IMG/VR virus record: IMGVR_UViG_3300024520_000613
Span: 1-20,013 of that record
Reading direction: 5' to 3' (one strand)
From: a virus
Length of the DNA: 20,013 nucleotides
How positions within the stretch are numbered: position 1 is the first letter of the stretch; every line of letters starts with the position of its first letter. Made by a program: the position numbers and the translations under genes. Below the pieces are notes generated by a model, which saw only the letters and a program-made list of their open reading frames with translations, was not told the DNA's origin and did no database searches. Shown piece after piece: positions 6,410 through 12,648 of this stretch.

Positions 6410-7975
6410 ATGACCGAGAAACGATACCTCAGACTCACCGGGCTGGTAGACGTCGCGTCGATACGTACGGCCGAGTTCGACGACGAGACGCACGTGGTCG
6501 TGCCTGTCATCGCCTTGGTAGGCGACGCGGTGGTGCGACCGATGAACGCAAAGGGCTACGAGCTGGTGCCAGCCGAGCGACTAGCCGTAGCGCCCAAGGG
6601 CTGGAACGGTCGACCGGTAGTCCCCGACCATCCTGACGGCGGTACGTCGTCGGCGAACGAGCCCAGCATACTGGAGTCGTTCGCATTCGGTCAGATGTTC
6701 AATACGGTTTTCGAGGACGGCAAGCTCAAGACAGAGGCGTGGCTGTCGCCGTCGAGAGCCGAGAAGGTAGGCCAGGAGGCTGTCGACGTCATCTCTCGGT
6801 GTGAGGCCGGTGAGCTGGTCGAGGTCAGCGTCGGTGCCTACGTCTCAGCGGAGAAACAGCCAGGCGTACACGACGGCAGACGCTACGAGTACGTGTGGCG
6901 AGATATAGTGCCTGACCACCTGGCGATGCTGCCCGAGGGCGCAGAGGGGGCGTGCAGCGTCGAGATGGGGTGTGGGGGTCCGAGACTCAACCGAGCAGCC
7001 GAGCTACGCGCCGCGATCAAAGGAGACGACATGAGAGAGCCCACGATGTTTTCAAAGCTGCTCAGCGCCATGGGGTTTCGCCGAGCACAGGAAGGTACCA
7101 GCGACAGCGAGATCCACAGTGCGCTATGGGACGCACTACGCGCTGTCGAGCCGGGGTTCGACTACATCGCCGACGTGTTCCAAGACGATGGCACGGTCAT
7201 CTACGTCACCATACCCGAGGACACCTTTCTGATGTTCCGTCGCTCGTTCTCGGTCAATGACGACGGCGAGGTCACCATCAGTGACGACGCCGAACAGGTC
7301 GAACCTGTGACAGAGTACAAACCCGTAGCCGCCGAGTCGGGTGATGACGGGGCTACTGACGACCCGGGCAATGACCCGGTAACCGCCGCGCAAGGCGCTG
7401 GGGACGAAGATGACGCGTCCGACAGCGATTGTCCGTGCAATAACACAGGAGAAAAAAACATGACTGAGAAGATCAGGGAGCTGGTCGCACGGTTGATCTC
7501 CAACGAGGCGTCACCGTTCGACAGTGAGGACGAGGAGACCCTGGAGGGTTTCTGTGAGAAAAAGCTGGAGGCCATGGCTGCCAGCTTTGAGGAGGACGAC
7601 GACGGCGATGACGAGGGTGTCGACGACGACGCTATCGACGTCGACGACGACACCGATCCGAAGCCCAAGACGGAGGACGAGTGGATGGCAGAGGCTCCCG
7701 AGCCGCTGCGGTCGATGGTCCTCGACTACAAAGCCGAGGAAGCGTCACGGCGGGAGGCTCTCATCGAGTCGCTCAGCAAGGCGCAGACCGTCATCAGCAA
7801 GGAAGCGCTGGAGACCAAGTCCACCGAGGATCTCCGCGCTCTCGCCGAGCTGACCGAGGTCGAGACCGATGCGTATATCGGTCGTGGCGTAGTCCCCGAC
7901 GACGCTGCCAACGATCCGCCGAGGCCGTACTCGATCGCTCTCAACAAAGGCGACGACGCCGCCGTCGAGAACTAG
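6410..7975 (+). CDS. DUF2213 capsid maturation protease with in-frame C-terminal scaffold
   Basis: This is a 521-residue protein from the ATG at 6410 (a GTG at 6398 is also in frame; neither has a strong ribosome-binding site). Residues ~10-190 match DUF2213-type prohead proteases, with HK97/herpesvirus-assemblin-like catalytic candidates: His74 in VVPDHPDGG, Ser140 in LVEVSVGAY and His170 in PDHLAMLPEG. Residues ~208-310 form a second module (LWDALRAVEPGFDYIADVFQDDG..., EVEPVTEYKPV in near form) often attached to this family. Residues ~351-521 are a very acidic, helical scaffold-like region. Known logic: scaffold guides shell assembly and the protease then degrades it. Two internal ATGs at 7031 and 7460 have strong ribosome-binding sites, so shorter products are likely. 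The major capsid gene follows after the decoration gene. Confidence 0.8.
   Translation: MTEKRYLRLTGLVDVASIRTAEFDDETHVVVPVIALVGDAVVRPMNAKGYELVPAERLAVAPKGWNGRPVVPDHPDGGTSSANEPSILESFAFGQMFNTVFEDGKLKTEAWLSPSRAEKVGQEAVDVISRCEAGELVEVSVGAYVSAEKQPGVHDGRRYEYVWRDIVPDHLAMLPEGAEGACSVEMGCGGPRLNRAAELRAAIKGDDMREPTMFSKLLSAMGFRRAQEGTSDSEIHSALWDALRAVEPGFDYIADVFQDDGTVIYVTIPEDTFLMFRRSFSVNDDGEVTISDDAEQVEPVTEYKPVAAESGDDGATDDPGNDPVTAAQGAGDEDDASDSDCPCNNTGEKNMTEKIRELVARLISNEASPFDSEDEETLEGFCEKKLEAMAASFEEDDDGDDEGVDDDAIDVDDDTDPKPKTEDEWMAEAPEPLRSMVLDYKAEEASRREALIESLSKAQTVISKEALETKSTEDLRALAELTEVETDAYIGRGVVPDDAANDPPRPYSIALNKGDDAAVEN
7031..7975 (+). CDS. Nested in-frame product starting at the second module of the protease/scaffold gene
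   Basis: An in-frame ATG at 7031 is preceded by AAAGGAG (7019-7025) with a five-base gap, a better initiation signal than the one for the full-length protein. It would give a 314-residue product that begins MREPTMFSKLLSAMGFRRAQ and lacks the protease domain but keeps the middle module and the scaffold. The start falls exactly at a domain boundary. The signal is directly visible; use of the start is inferred. Confidence 0.4.
   Translation: MREPTMFSKLLSAMGFRRAQEGTSDSEIHSALWDALRAVEPGFDYIADVFQDDGTVIYVTIPEDTFLMFRRSFSVNDDGEVTISDDAEQVEPVTEYKPVAAESGDDGATDDPGNDPVTAAQGAGDEDDASDSDCPCNNTGEKNMTEKIRELVARLISNEASPFDSEDEETLEGFCEKKLEAMAASFEEDDDGDDEGVDDDAIDVDDDTDPKPKTEDEWMAEAPEPLRSMVLDYKAEEASRREALIESLSKAQTVISKEALETKSTEDLRALAELTEVETDAYIGRGVVPDDAANDPPRPYSIALNKGDDAAVEN
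7460..7975 (+). CDS. Nested scaffold protein from an internal start
   Basis: An in-frame ATG at 7460 follows AGGAG (7447-7451) with an eight-base A-rich spacer, a strong initiation site. The 171-residue product begins MTEKIRELVARLIS, the same MTEK start as the full-length protease. It contains an Asp/Glu-rich stretch (~residues 45-80) followed by a long charged helix (LRSMVLDYKAEEASRREALIES...) and a short tail. Producing scaffold in excess from an in-frame start inside the protease gene is established in phage lambda (C/Nu3) and relatives. Length, acidity and position before the decoration and capsid genes all fit this role. Confidence 0.6.
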   Translation: MTEKIRELVARLISNEASPFDSEDEETLEGFCEKKLEAMAASFEEDDDGDDEGVDDDAIDVDDDTDPKPKTEDEWMAEAPEPLRSMVLDYKAEEASRREALIESLSKAQTVISKEALETKSTEDLRALAELTEVETDAYIGRGVVPDDAANDPPRPYSIALNKGDDAAVEN

Positions 7976-8003
7976 GACCCGCGAGGGTCGATAAGGAGCT
8001 ATC

Positions 8004-8465
8004 ATGGCAGTGACAAAGAACAACCCCAACACCATCCACTTGGGCGGCCCGATTACCCTGATCAACGAGTACGTTGCGCTCGGGGCGATCACGCCGGGAA
8101 TGCTGGTCGAGTACCACAACGATTCCGGCACCCTCAAGTGGGATGTCCACGACGCGGCTGCCGATGTGCAGATCCCGTACGTGGCACTCAATCAGGCCGA
8201 ACTCAACAAGGAGGTCGACGACGCGTATGCTGCCGGTGACCTCGTCGCCGTTGGCGCGTTGACAGTCGGCTCGCAGTTCTGGGGGATCATTCCTTCGGGG
8301 CAGAACATCAGCCCGGCCGCTTACCTACAGTCGAATGGCGACGGTAAGCTCAAGGCCGCAACCGCAGACACGGCCGCCGCCGCTGTCGCCAAGTTCCAGG
8401 CAGTCGAAACGTCTGGTGGCGCAGTGACCGCCGACACTCGTATTCGCGTCGAAGTGGTCCGCTAG
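8004..8465 (+). CDS. Head decoration (cement) protein
   Basis: This is a 153-residue protein with AAGGAG (7993-7998) five bases before the ATG. Small, neutral, beta-rich and Ala/Gly/Val-rich, it has the pattern of phage capsid decoration proteins (DUF2190-like and lambda gpD-like in role): ITPGMLVEYHNDSGTLKWDVHDAA, a central YAAGDLVAVGAL strand, and a final VAKFQAVETSGG...RIRVEVV. Such proteins bind the outside of the expanded shell and stabilise it. It lies between the scaffold and the major capsid gene, the usual place. Its codons are strongly biased to C/G endings with few CTA, GTA or ATA, unlike the flanking portal and MuF genes, as expected for a highly expressed virion protein. The exact family is not certain. 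Confidence 0.75.
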   Translation: MAVTKNNPNTIHLGGPITLINEYVALGAITPGMLVEYHNDSGTLKWDVHDAAADVQIPYVALNQAELNKEVDDAYAAGDLVAVGALTVGSQFWGIIPSGQNISPAAYLQSNGDGKLKAATADTAAAAVAKFQAVETSGGAVTADTRIRVEVVR

Positions 8466-8489
8466 GCCCCGACAGAGAGAGGAGAAAAA

Positions 8490-9503
8490 ATGAGTAACCA
8501 TGCAACACGCTTCCTGTCGGGAGACGCCCGAGGCCGGGCCCCGATGCCTGGACTGGGCAACGCCCTACTCCGCTGCAACTCGATTGACGAGCTGCGCACC
8601 TTGGCACCTTTGCCGAAGGACGCGCAGGAACTCATCGACCGCGCAGTGGTCAGAGTCGGTCTCGATCGGCTCATCATCGTGCAGGACCTCATGGCCGAGG
8701 GCCTGACCTATTCGCTGCCGGACCCGCTGTCGGTGATGGAACTCTACTGGGAGCGTGCCGACGAGATCGGTGACGCCCGCCGTGTGATGCTTCCGCACGC
8801 ACGCGGTGAGGACCAGCTCGCCGAGTTCGACGGTCAGCGCATTCCGATCTACGCAACCATTGACGACTTCACGCTCAACATTCGCACCCTGCGTGCGTCC
8901 GAGCGTGCCGGTGCGCCACTCGACACTTTCCAGGTCGAGCAGGCAACCCGTCGCGTCAATGAGTCGATCGAGGATGCAGCGATCAACGGAGCAGGACTGG
9001 CGGTCGGCGGCAACAGCGCCCCGGGTCTGCTCGACGCTCCCAACAAGGGCACGTCCATCTACACGGGCGGCGAGGCTTGGGACGCGTCCGGTCACACTGG
9101 CGAGGAGATCCTCGGTGATGTGCTGGCGATGGTCGACGTCGCGCAGGCGGCCAAGAAGTACGGCCCCTACAACCTGTACATTCCCACCGAGTACGGCAAC
9201 AAGCTGAACGCCGATTTCAAGGCCAACAGCGCTCTGACCATCCGTCAGCGCCTGGAGGAGCTGGAGGTCGGTGGTCGCAACCTGCGCATCCGTGTGGCAG
9301 ACCTGTTGCCGGACGACCGCACCGCCCTGGTGCAGATGACCTCTGACGTCATTGACGTCATCGTCGGCCAGGAGCCTACGGTCATCTCGTGGGAGAGCGG
9401 CGATGGGTTCGTGCGTTACTTCATCGTGATGGCGTTCGTGGTCCCGCGTGTACGCGACGACTACGACGGCAACAGCGGCATCGTTATCGGCTACATCAGC
9501 TAA
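8490..9503 (+). CDS. Major capsid protein, encapsulin/linocin-like HK97 fold
   Basis: This is a 337-residue protein with a strong start (GAGAGGAG ending at 8484, five bases before the ATG). The sequence resembles the encapsulin/linocin-M18 group of HK97-fold shell proteins, which some phages use as major capsid protein: LPKDAQELIDRAVVRVGLDRLIIVQDLMAEGL, then an E-loop region followed by RASERAGAPLDTFQVEQATRRVNESIEDAAINGAG (the long spine helix), and a C-terminal P/A-domain end TSDVIDVIVGQEPTVISWES...RYFIVMAFVVPRVRDDYDGNSGIVIGYI. Position after protease, scaffold and decoration genes supports the role. Codon use is biased to C/G endings, in keeping with very high expression. A free-standing encapsulin nanocompartment is unlikely given the phage neighbours. 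Confidence 0.87.
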   Translation: MSNHATRFLSGDARGRAPMPGLGNALLRCNSIDELRTLAPLPKDAQELIDRAVVRVGLDRLIIVQDLMAEGLTYSLPDPLSVMELYWERADEIGDARRVMLPHARGEDQLAEFDGQRIPIYATIDDFTLNIRTLRASERAGAPLDTFQVEQATRRVNESIEDAAINGAGLAVGGNSAPGLLDAPNKGTSIYTGGEAWDASGHTGEEILGDVLAMVDVAQAAKKYGPYNLYIPTEYGNKLNADFKANSALTIRQRLEELEVGGRNLRIRVADLLPDDRTALVQMTSDVIDVIVGQEPTVISWESGDGFVRYFIVMAFVVPRVRDDYDGNSGIVIGYIS

Positions 9504-9552
9504 ATAGCGAGGCCCTGTCTCGATGAACAAACCGAGCACAAGGGAGGTAGGT

Positions 9553-9777
9553 ATGCTCGTCAGGCTGATCACCAAAGAAGGCAGTCACACGTACCAGTGT
9601 GAGCACGTAGAAGTTCTCGAAAGTGACGAAGGGGTCAGGGTGTCGGTACTCCCCAAGGGGCCGACACTCCGACTGCCAGAGGACGGAGAGAGAATCTACA
9701 TGATGAACGATCGAGGAGACACGGTGGACAGCTACCGCTGGCCGCCAAAGGTACCCAAGGAGGTAGCACATGAGTAG
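9553..9777 (+). CDS. Small protein of unknown function downstream of the capsid gene
   Basis: This is a 74-residue protein. I chose the ATG at 9553 because GGGAGG lies right in front of it; an ATG at 9523 in the same frame would add ten residues and has no such site. The protein is a compact beta-type sequence (MLVRLITKEGSHTYQCEHVEVLES..., then RVSVLPKGPTLRLPEDGERIYMMN...), without membrane segment or catalytic motif. Its stop overlaps the start of the next gene (ATGA), and that gene's ribosome-binding site lies inside it. I do not recognise the family. Its place between the capsid and connector genes suggests a virion or assembly role. Confidence 0.65.
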   Translation: MLVRLITKEGSHTYQCEHVEVLESDEGVRVSVLPKGPTLRLPEDGERIYMMNDRGDTVDSYRWPPKVPKEVAHE

Positions 9778-10123
9778 GAGCCCGTACAGGTTGATTTCCG
9801 GTCGTCACGGTAGGTTTGAGGATCTGCCAGGCGGCAAAAAGAACGTCGTCTATGGCCCCGGTGACATCATCGGACTGACACCCGCCGAGGCAAAGAACCT
9901 TGCCGGTCGTGTCGTTCCACACACCGAGACGTCAGCGGCCGACGCCAAGGAGTGGGAGTCGGTAGTCAGCGGGTCGAACGCTCGCGAGCTGGTCGGTATC
10001 ATCAAGGAGCTGGACGACGCCGACGACATCGCTGCTCTGCGACAGGCAGAGGAGGCGAGAAGTAGACCGCGATCGAGCGTGCTGAAAGCAGCCGACACGA
10101 GGCTGGCCCAGCTCGCCGAGTAA
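9770..10123 (+). CDS. Hypothetical head-region protein with C-terminal helical half
   Basis: This is a 117-residue protein with AAGGAGG (9757-9763) six bases before its ATG, overlapping the preceding gene by eight bases. The N-terminal half is beta-like and Gly-rich (YRLISGRHGRFEDLPGGKKNVVYGPGDIIGLTPAEAKNLAGRVV). This resembles the short SH3-like phage head proteins that often precede head-tail connectors, with a GDII(G)LTP-EA-KN pattern. The C-terminal half is helical and charged (NARELVGIIKELDDADDIAALRQAEEA), a segment also seen in phage structural proteins. A connector or virion role is inferred from this and from the neighbouring connector gene. Confidence 0.6.
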   Translation: MSRSPYRLISGRHGRFEDLPGGKKNVVYGPGDIIGLTPAEAKNLAGRVVPHTETSAADAKEWESVVSGSNARELVGIIKELDDADDIAALRQAEEARSRPRSSVLKAADTRLAQLAE

Positions 10124-10135
10124 GGAGACATCGCG

Positions 10136-10480
10136 ATGACAGCTACGTACGAGCCGTCACTACCGACTGACAGGGACTGGCTGCGGCTGACTATCGGTGA
10201 CACCGCGACGGCTAGTGCGTTACTACAGGACGAGGAGATCGACGCGGTACTGACTGAGGAGGCCAACAAGCACCTTGCCGCAGCCGAATCGCTGTCGATA
10301 CTCCGCACGAGGTGGAACTCTCAGGGCGCGGGCGTGCTGACCAAACAGGTGTCGAAGCTGCGTATCAGCTACGGCACCGACTCGTCAGCGGCAGAGGCAC
10401 TCGACGCACGTATCAAGCAACTACGAGCCCGAGGCGCGTATCTGCTGTCGCCCACACCTGGAGTGCTCAAAGTGTTGTAG
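10136..10480 (+). CDS. Head-tail connector (adaptor, gp6-like)
   Basis: This is a 114-residue, mostly helical protein with AAGGAG at 10122-10127 before the ATG. The N-terminus, YEPSLPTDRDWLRLTIGDTATASALLQDEEIDAVLTEE, has the pattern of HK97 gp6/SPP1 gp15-type adaptors: a short region, then a helix with an R-x-x-IGD element and an LLQDEEI-like start to the next helix. These proteins form a ring below the portal and make the first step of the head-tail joint. The second half (SILRTRWNSQG...AAEALDARIKQLRARGAYL) is helical. Position after the capsid gene fits. A membrane-protein gene follows after 11 bases. Confidence 0.72.
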   Translation: MTATYEPSLPTDRDWLRLTIGDTATASALLQDEEIDAVLTEEANKHLAAAESLSILRTRWNSQGAGVLTKQVSKLRISYGTDSSAAEALDARIKQLRARGAYLLSPTPGVLKVL

Positions 10481-10491
10481 GAGGTAGGTAA

Positions 10492-10698
10492 ATGTCGATG
10501 GTCGAAACATCGCGAGGACTGGTCCGTACGGTAGTGACCCTCACCCTGGTCGGCACCATGTGCGGGTGCGTGATCCTGTTCGCAGTCACTGGTGCGAAGG
10601 AAGCGCTAGAGGCCGCATCGTTCATCGGTGCCCCGGCCGGGTTTGTCATCAACGCGTGGTTTGAGGCGAGACGGCAGGAGCGGGCGAATGGGGGCTAA
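10492..10698 (+). CDS. Small membrane protein, holin-like in layout
   Basis: This is a 68-residue protein with AGGAGG (10479-10484) seven bases before the ATG; a second ATG at 10498 is also possible. Residues ~10-31 (LVRTVVTLTLVGTMCGCVILFAV) are a clear transmembrane helix. Residues ~40-57 (AASFIGAPAGFVINAWF) may be a second, weaker one, followed by the charged tail EARRQERANGG. Size, membrane segments and charged C-terminus are those of small holins, and the ending loosely recalls three-TM GTA-type holins. It overlaps the start of the DUF1353 gene by 11 bases. A holin role is a guess, since no endolysin is adjacent. Confidence 0.6.
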   Translation: MSMVETSRGLVRTVVTLTLVGTMCGCVILFAVTGAKEALEAASFIGAPAGFVINAWFEARRQERANGG

Positions 10699-11101
10699 GT
10701 GGGTAGGGTTGCCGCTCGGGTTGGAGTTGGTCGGAGGACTGAGGAAAGCGATCTGGCGTACAGCCAGGGGGCTGACGTTCCTTTCCAAACACGGCCTGTG
10801 TAACGTACCTGCCCGATGGGTGACGGACCTGACGTCGATCCCCTGGTGGCTGGTGTGGAAACGACGCGAGGGTGATCACACACCGGCATCGGTCATTCAC
10901 GATTGGTGCTACGCCAAGGGGTATGTGATCGGTGGGTTTGACGACAAGGTGCCGATCACTCGTAAGCAGGCAGATCGTATCTACCTGGCCGCTATGCTGT
11001 CGCTGGGGGTGAGGCCGAGGGTAGCCAAGTTGATCTATCGAGGCGTGCGGCTGGGCGGGTTGCTCGTGTGGCGTAGATACCGGAGGCGAGATAGTGGCTG
11101 A
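10688..11101 (+). CDS. DUF1353 family protein
   Basis: This is a 137-residue protein. I chose the ATG at 10688 because GGAG at 10677-10680 lies seven bases before it; an upstream in-frame start would add an arginine-rich stretch read from the neighbouring gene. The core matches DUF1353: VPARWVTDLTSIPWWLVW (the TD-x-x-SIP element), then TPASVIHDWCYAKGY (HDW-x-Y), and RKQADRIYLAAMLSLGVRPRVAKLIYRGVRLGG. DUF1353 proteins are widespread in tailed phages, frequently near lysis or tail genes. Their biochemical role is not established, though the conserved His/Asp residues have led to suggestions of hydrolase-like activity. The gene lies between a small membrane protein and a 54-residue basic peptide, and ends eight bases into the latter. 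Confidence 0.78.
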   Translation: MGAKWVGLPLGLELVGGLRKAIWRTARGLTFLSKHGLCNVPARWVTDLTSIPWWLVWKRREGDHTPASVIHDWCYAKGYVIGGFDDKVPITRKQADRIYLAAMLSLGVRPRVAKLIYRGVRLGGLLVWRRYRRRDSG

Positions 11102-11258
11102 CGCAACACTCGACATAGTCAAGGCGATGAGGCGCAAGACGATCACCGTGCAGCTCAAACGGGTGCCTGAGTTCAGGTTCCGAGTGAGAGTCGCCAAGCT
11201 GCTTATCCGGCTGGCGGGTCGAGTGCTGGGCGTCAACACTGAGGTAGTCGATGCCTAG
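11094..11258 (+). CDS. 54-residue basic amphipathic protein
   Basis: This GTG-started gene has an excellent ribosome-binding site: GGAGG at 11082-11086, seven bases upstream. It overlaps the DUF1353 gene by eight bases at its start and the next gene by eight bases at its end, filling what would otherwise be a 149-base gap. The product (MADATLDIVKAMRRKTITVQ...) has a strongly basic middle (KRVPEFRFRVRVAK) leading into the amphipathic helix LLIRLAGRVLGVNTEV. I have seen similarly small basic helical proteins among phage structural genes, but know no function. Membrane-surface or nucleic-acid association would be consistent with its charge. Confidence 0.6.
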   Translation: MADATLDIVKAMRRKTITVQLKRVPEFRFRVRVAKLLIRLAGRVLGVNTEVVDA

Positions 11259-11595
11259 CGAGATAGTCAGCGACCTGGCCGACCTGATGTCGGAGACGCT
11301 GATTGCCACGCCCGGCTACACTACCGGGTTCGGGGCGTTCGTAGCGTCGGGCACGGTGCTGAATATCTCGTGTTTGATCGAGGGAGACATCAAGCAAGTA
11401 CGCGACCACTCAGGCGACGAGGCGGTGTCCAGCGTCCAGGCGCATCTCGATGGTGACTACAGTCTGACGACTACCAAGCACCGCTACACGCTGCCGTCCC
11501 GGTTCCCTGATCCGAGGACCGACATCGAAGCCATCGCGATAGAGTACGCGTCGGACGAGAACGGAGCCCACCACGCGGTGGTAATGCTGCCATGA
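11251..11595 (+). CDS. Putative head closure / neck protein
   Basis: This is a 114-residue protein beginning MPSEIVSDLADLMSETLIATPGYTTGFGAFVASGT. It has a helical start, then a beta-rich part (GTVLNISCLIEGDIKQVRD..., HLDGDYSLTTTKHRYTLPSRFPDPRTDIEAIAIEYASDENGAHHAVVML). This order, a helix leading into a small beta barrel whose loop reads YTLPSRFPD, resembles phage head-completion/stopper proteins placed between the adaptor and the gp10-like gene. GAGGT lies just upstream of the ATG. The stop overlaps the next start (ATGA). The assignment is from position and general pattern, not a firm family match. Confidence 0.5.
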   Translation: MPSEIVSDLADLMSETLIATPGYTTGFGAFVASGTVLNISCLIEGDIKQVRDHSGDEAVSSVQAHLDGDYSLTTTKHRYTLPSRFPDPRTDIEAIAIEYASDENGAHHAVVMLP

Positions 11596-11825
11596 GCGAG
11601 CCGTGGATAGAACCCGACTGGGTGGTCCCTGACTGGATCGCCACTACCGTGCCCGCGTCGACGGCTCTGTTGGCCGGGGTAGGCGACCACACCTACGAGG
11701 CGTCGCACGTGGTGCCTGTGCATGACGAAGTAGTCAGCGCAGATACTCACTCGACCACAGGAGGGTTGTCGACTCACCAGCAGCTCGCCGGTCGAGCGTC
11801 CCACTCATACGGAGCCAGCCTATGA
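11592..11825 (+). CDS. Small tryptophan- and histidine-rich protein, unknown
   Basis: This is a 77-residue protein linked to both neighbours by 4-base ATGA overlaps. The start is tryptophan-rich (EPWIEPDWVVPDWIATT). The middle is Ala/Val-rich, and the end is Ser/His/Thr-rich (SADTHSTTGGLSTHQQLAGRASHSYGAS), probably flexible. No membrane segment, signal peptide or enzyme motif is visible. It is co-translated with the putative neck protein and the beta-sandwich protein after it, so a structural role is plausible, but I do not recognise it. Confidence 0.6.
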   Translation: MSEPWIEPDWVVPDWIATTVPASTALLAGVGDHTYEASHVVPVHDEVVSADTHSTTGGLSTHQQLAGRASHSYGASL

Positions 11826-12142
11826 CCGTCAGCACCGACACCATCACGATCTACAAAGGTGAGGACCTAGACCTCGATTTCACCATGGACCCGGTCGAGG
11901 ACATCACCGGCTGGGGCATCGAGCTGAACGTCAAGGGAGCGTCCGGCGTGCTGATCACCAAGACGGGAGTCATCGTCAGCGGCGCGGCCGGTACGTTTCA
12001 GTTTCCGCTCGTGGACACCGACAGCGACTCGCTCAGGATAGGTATCTATCTCTACGACGTGTGGCGCACCGACGCGGGTGCCGAGAGAGTACTGGCGGTT
12101 GGCGACTTCGCGGTAGAGGATGTAGCAAGGGTTGTGGTGTGA
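11822..12142 (+). CDS. Beta-sandwich virion protein (BppU N-terminal-like)
   Basis: This is a 106-residue all-beta protein, coupled by ATGA to the gene before it. The pattern TITIYKGEDLDLDFTMDPVEDITGWGIELNVKGASG, then TKTGVIVSGAAGTFQFPLVDTDSDSLRIGIYLYDVWRTDAGAERVLAVGDFAVE, follows the N-terminal fold of BppU-type baseplate proteins and similar Ig-like modules: a K/R-G-D start, an LTG-like turn (here ITGWG), a D-T-x-x-L step, and G-x-Y-x-Y-D-V strands. In phages such domains serve in baseplates, neck decorations or fibre attachment. It is the last structural-type gene before the sugar-modification cassette, whose first gene begins within its stop (GTGA), so it is a candidate substrate or partner. 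Function inferred. Confidence 0.6.
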   Translation: MTVSTDTITIYKGEDLDLDFTMDPVEDITGWGIELNVKGASGVLITKTGVIVSGAAGTFQFPLVDTDSDSLRIGIYLYDVWRTDAGAERVLAVGDFAVEDVARVVV

Positions 12143-12648
12143 GAGCGTTTCTGGTCCTCGGGCCAGAGTCTACCGGTACGCGGCTTGCGACTCGCATACT
12201 GATGGCTGGTGGCTGTCACGGGTCAGACGGGCACTACCAGCCGGTAGGTAACGGGTTTGGGGATCTCGACCCGGTGGTGTGGCGGCGCAGCGTGCCGCAC
12301 AATGACACGTGGCCGAAGTTGTCCCAGCTCGTAGCCAAGTGTGGTGGTCGTGAGGTCCACGTCGTCATTACTGTACGCGACTGGTGGTGTACTGCCATGT
12401 CGCAGGTCGCTGTCGGTCACGCCGAGACGCTGGAGCGAGCGATCGTCAATACACGCCGCGCCTACGGTCGGATTTTCTGCCAGGTGGCAACGCTGGGTAT
12501 CCCGTACACCGTGCTCAGCTACGAGTCGTTCGTTCTCAACCCGCGAGAGACACAGACCGCACTACTACGATCACTCGGCTTACAGGTCCCTAGCGAGCTG
12601 GTGGTCATACGCAACGAGAACGACAAGCACTGGAGGACAGGTAGGTGA
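12139..12648 (+). CDS. Sulfotransferase-like P-loop protein
   Basis: This is a 169-residue protein from a GTG overlapping the previous TGA (GTGA). The N-terminus, FLVLGPESTGTRLATRIL, is a P-loop-like phosphosulfate-binding loop of the sulfotransferase type (residues 8-15). A central strand ending in VVITVRDWWCTAMSQV (~75-90) fits the 3'-phosphate binding region. The C-terminal part, YESFVLNPRETQTALLRSLGL, matches the conserved sulfotransferase tail (YE-x-L-x-x-x-P, then a helix ending FLGL). Known members move a sulfo group from PAPS to sugars, lipids or tyrosine. At ~170 residues it is shorter than many. A P-loop kinase is the main alternative. It heads a cassette with two methyltransferases and two glycosyltransferases, which suits sulfation or phosphorylation of a glycan. 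Confidence 0.62.
   Translation: MRAFLVLGPESTGTRLATRILMAGGCHGSDGHYQPVGNGFGDLDPVVWRRSVPHNDTWPKLSQLVAKCGGREVHVVITVRDWWCTAMSQVAVGHAETLERAIVNTRRAYGRIFCQVATLGIPYTVLSYESFVLNPRETQTALLRSLGLQVPSELVVIRNENDKHWRTGR

Noticed and set aside
8565-9575. 336-codon open frame on the minus strand
   Set aside because: It is exactly antisense to the major capsid gene, has no ribosome-binding site and arises from the strong third-position bias of that gene.
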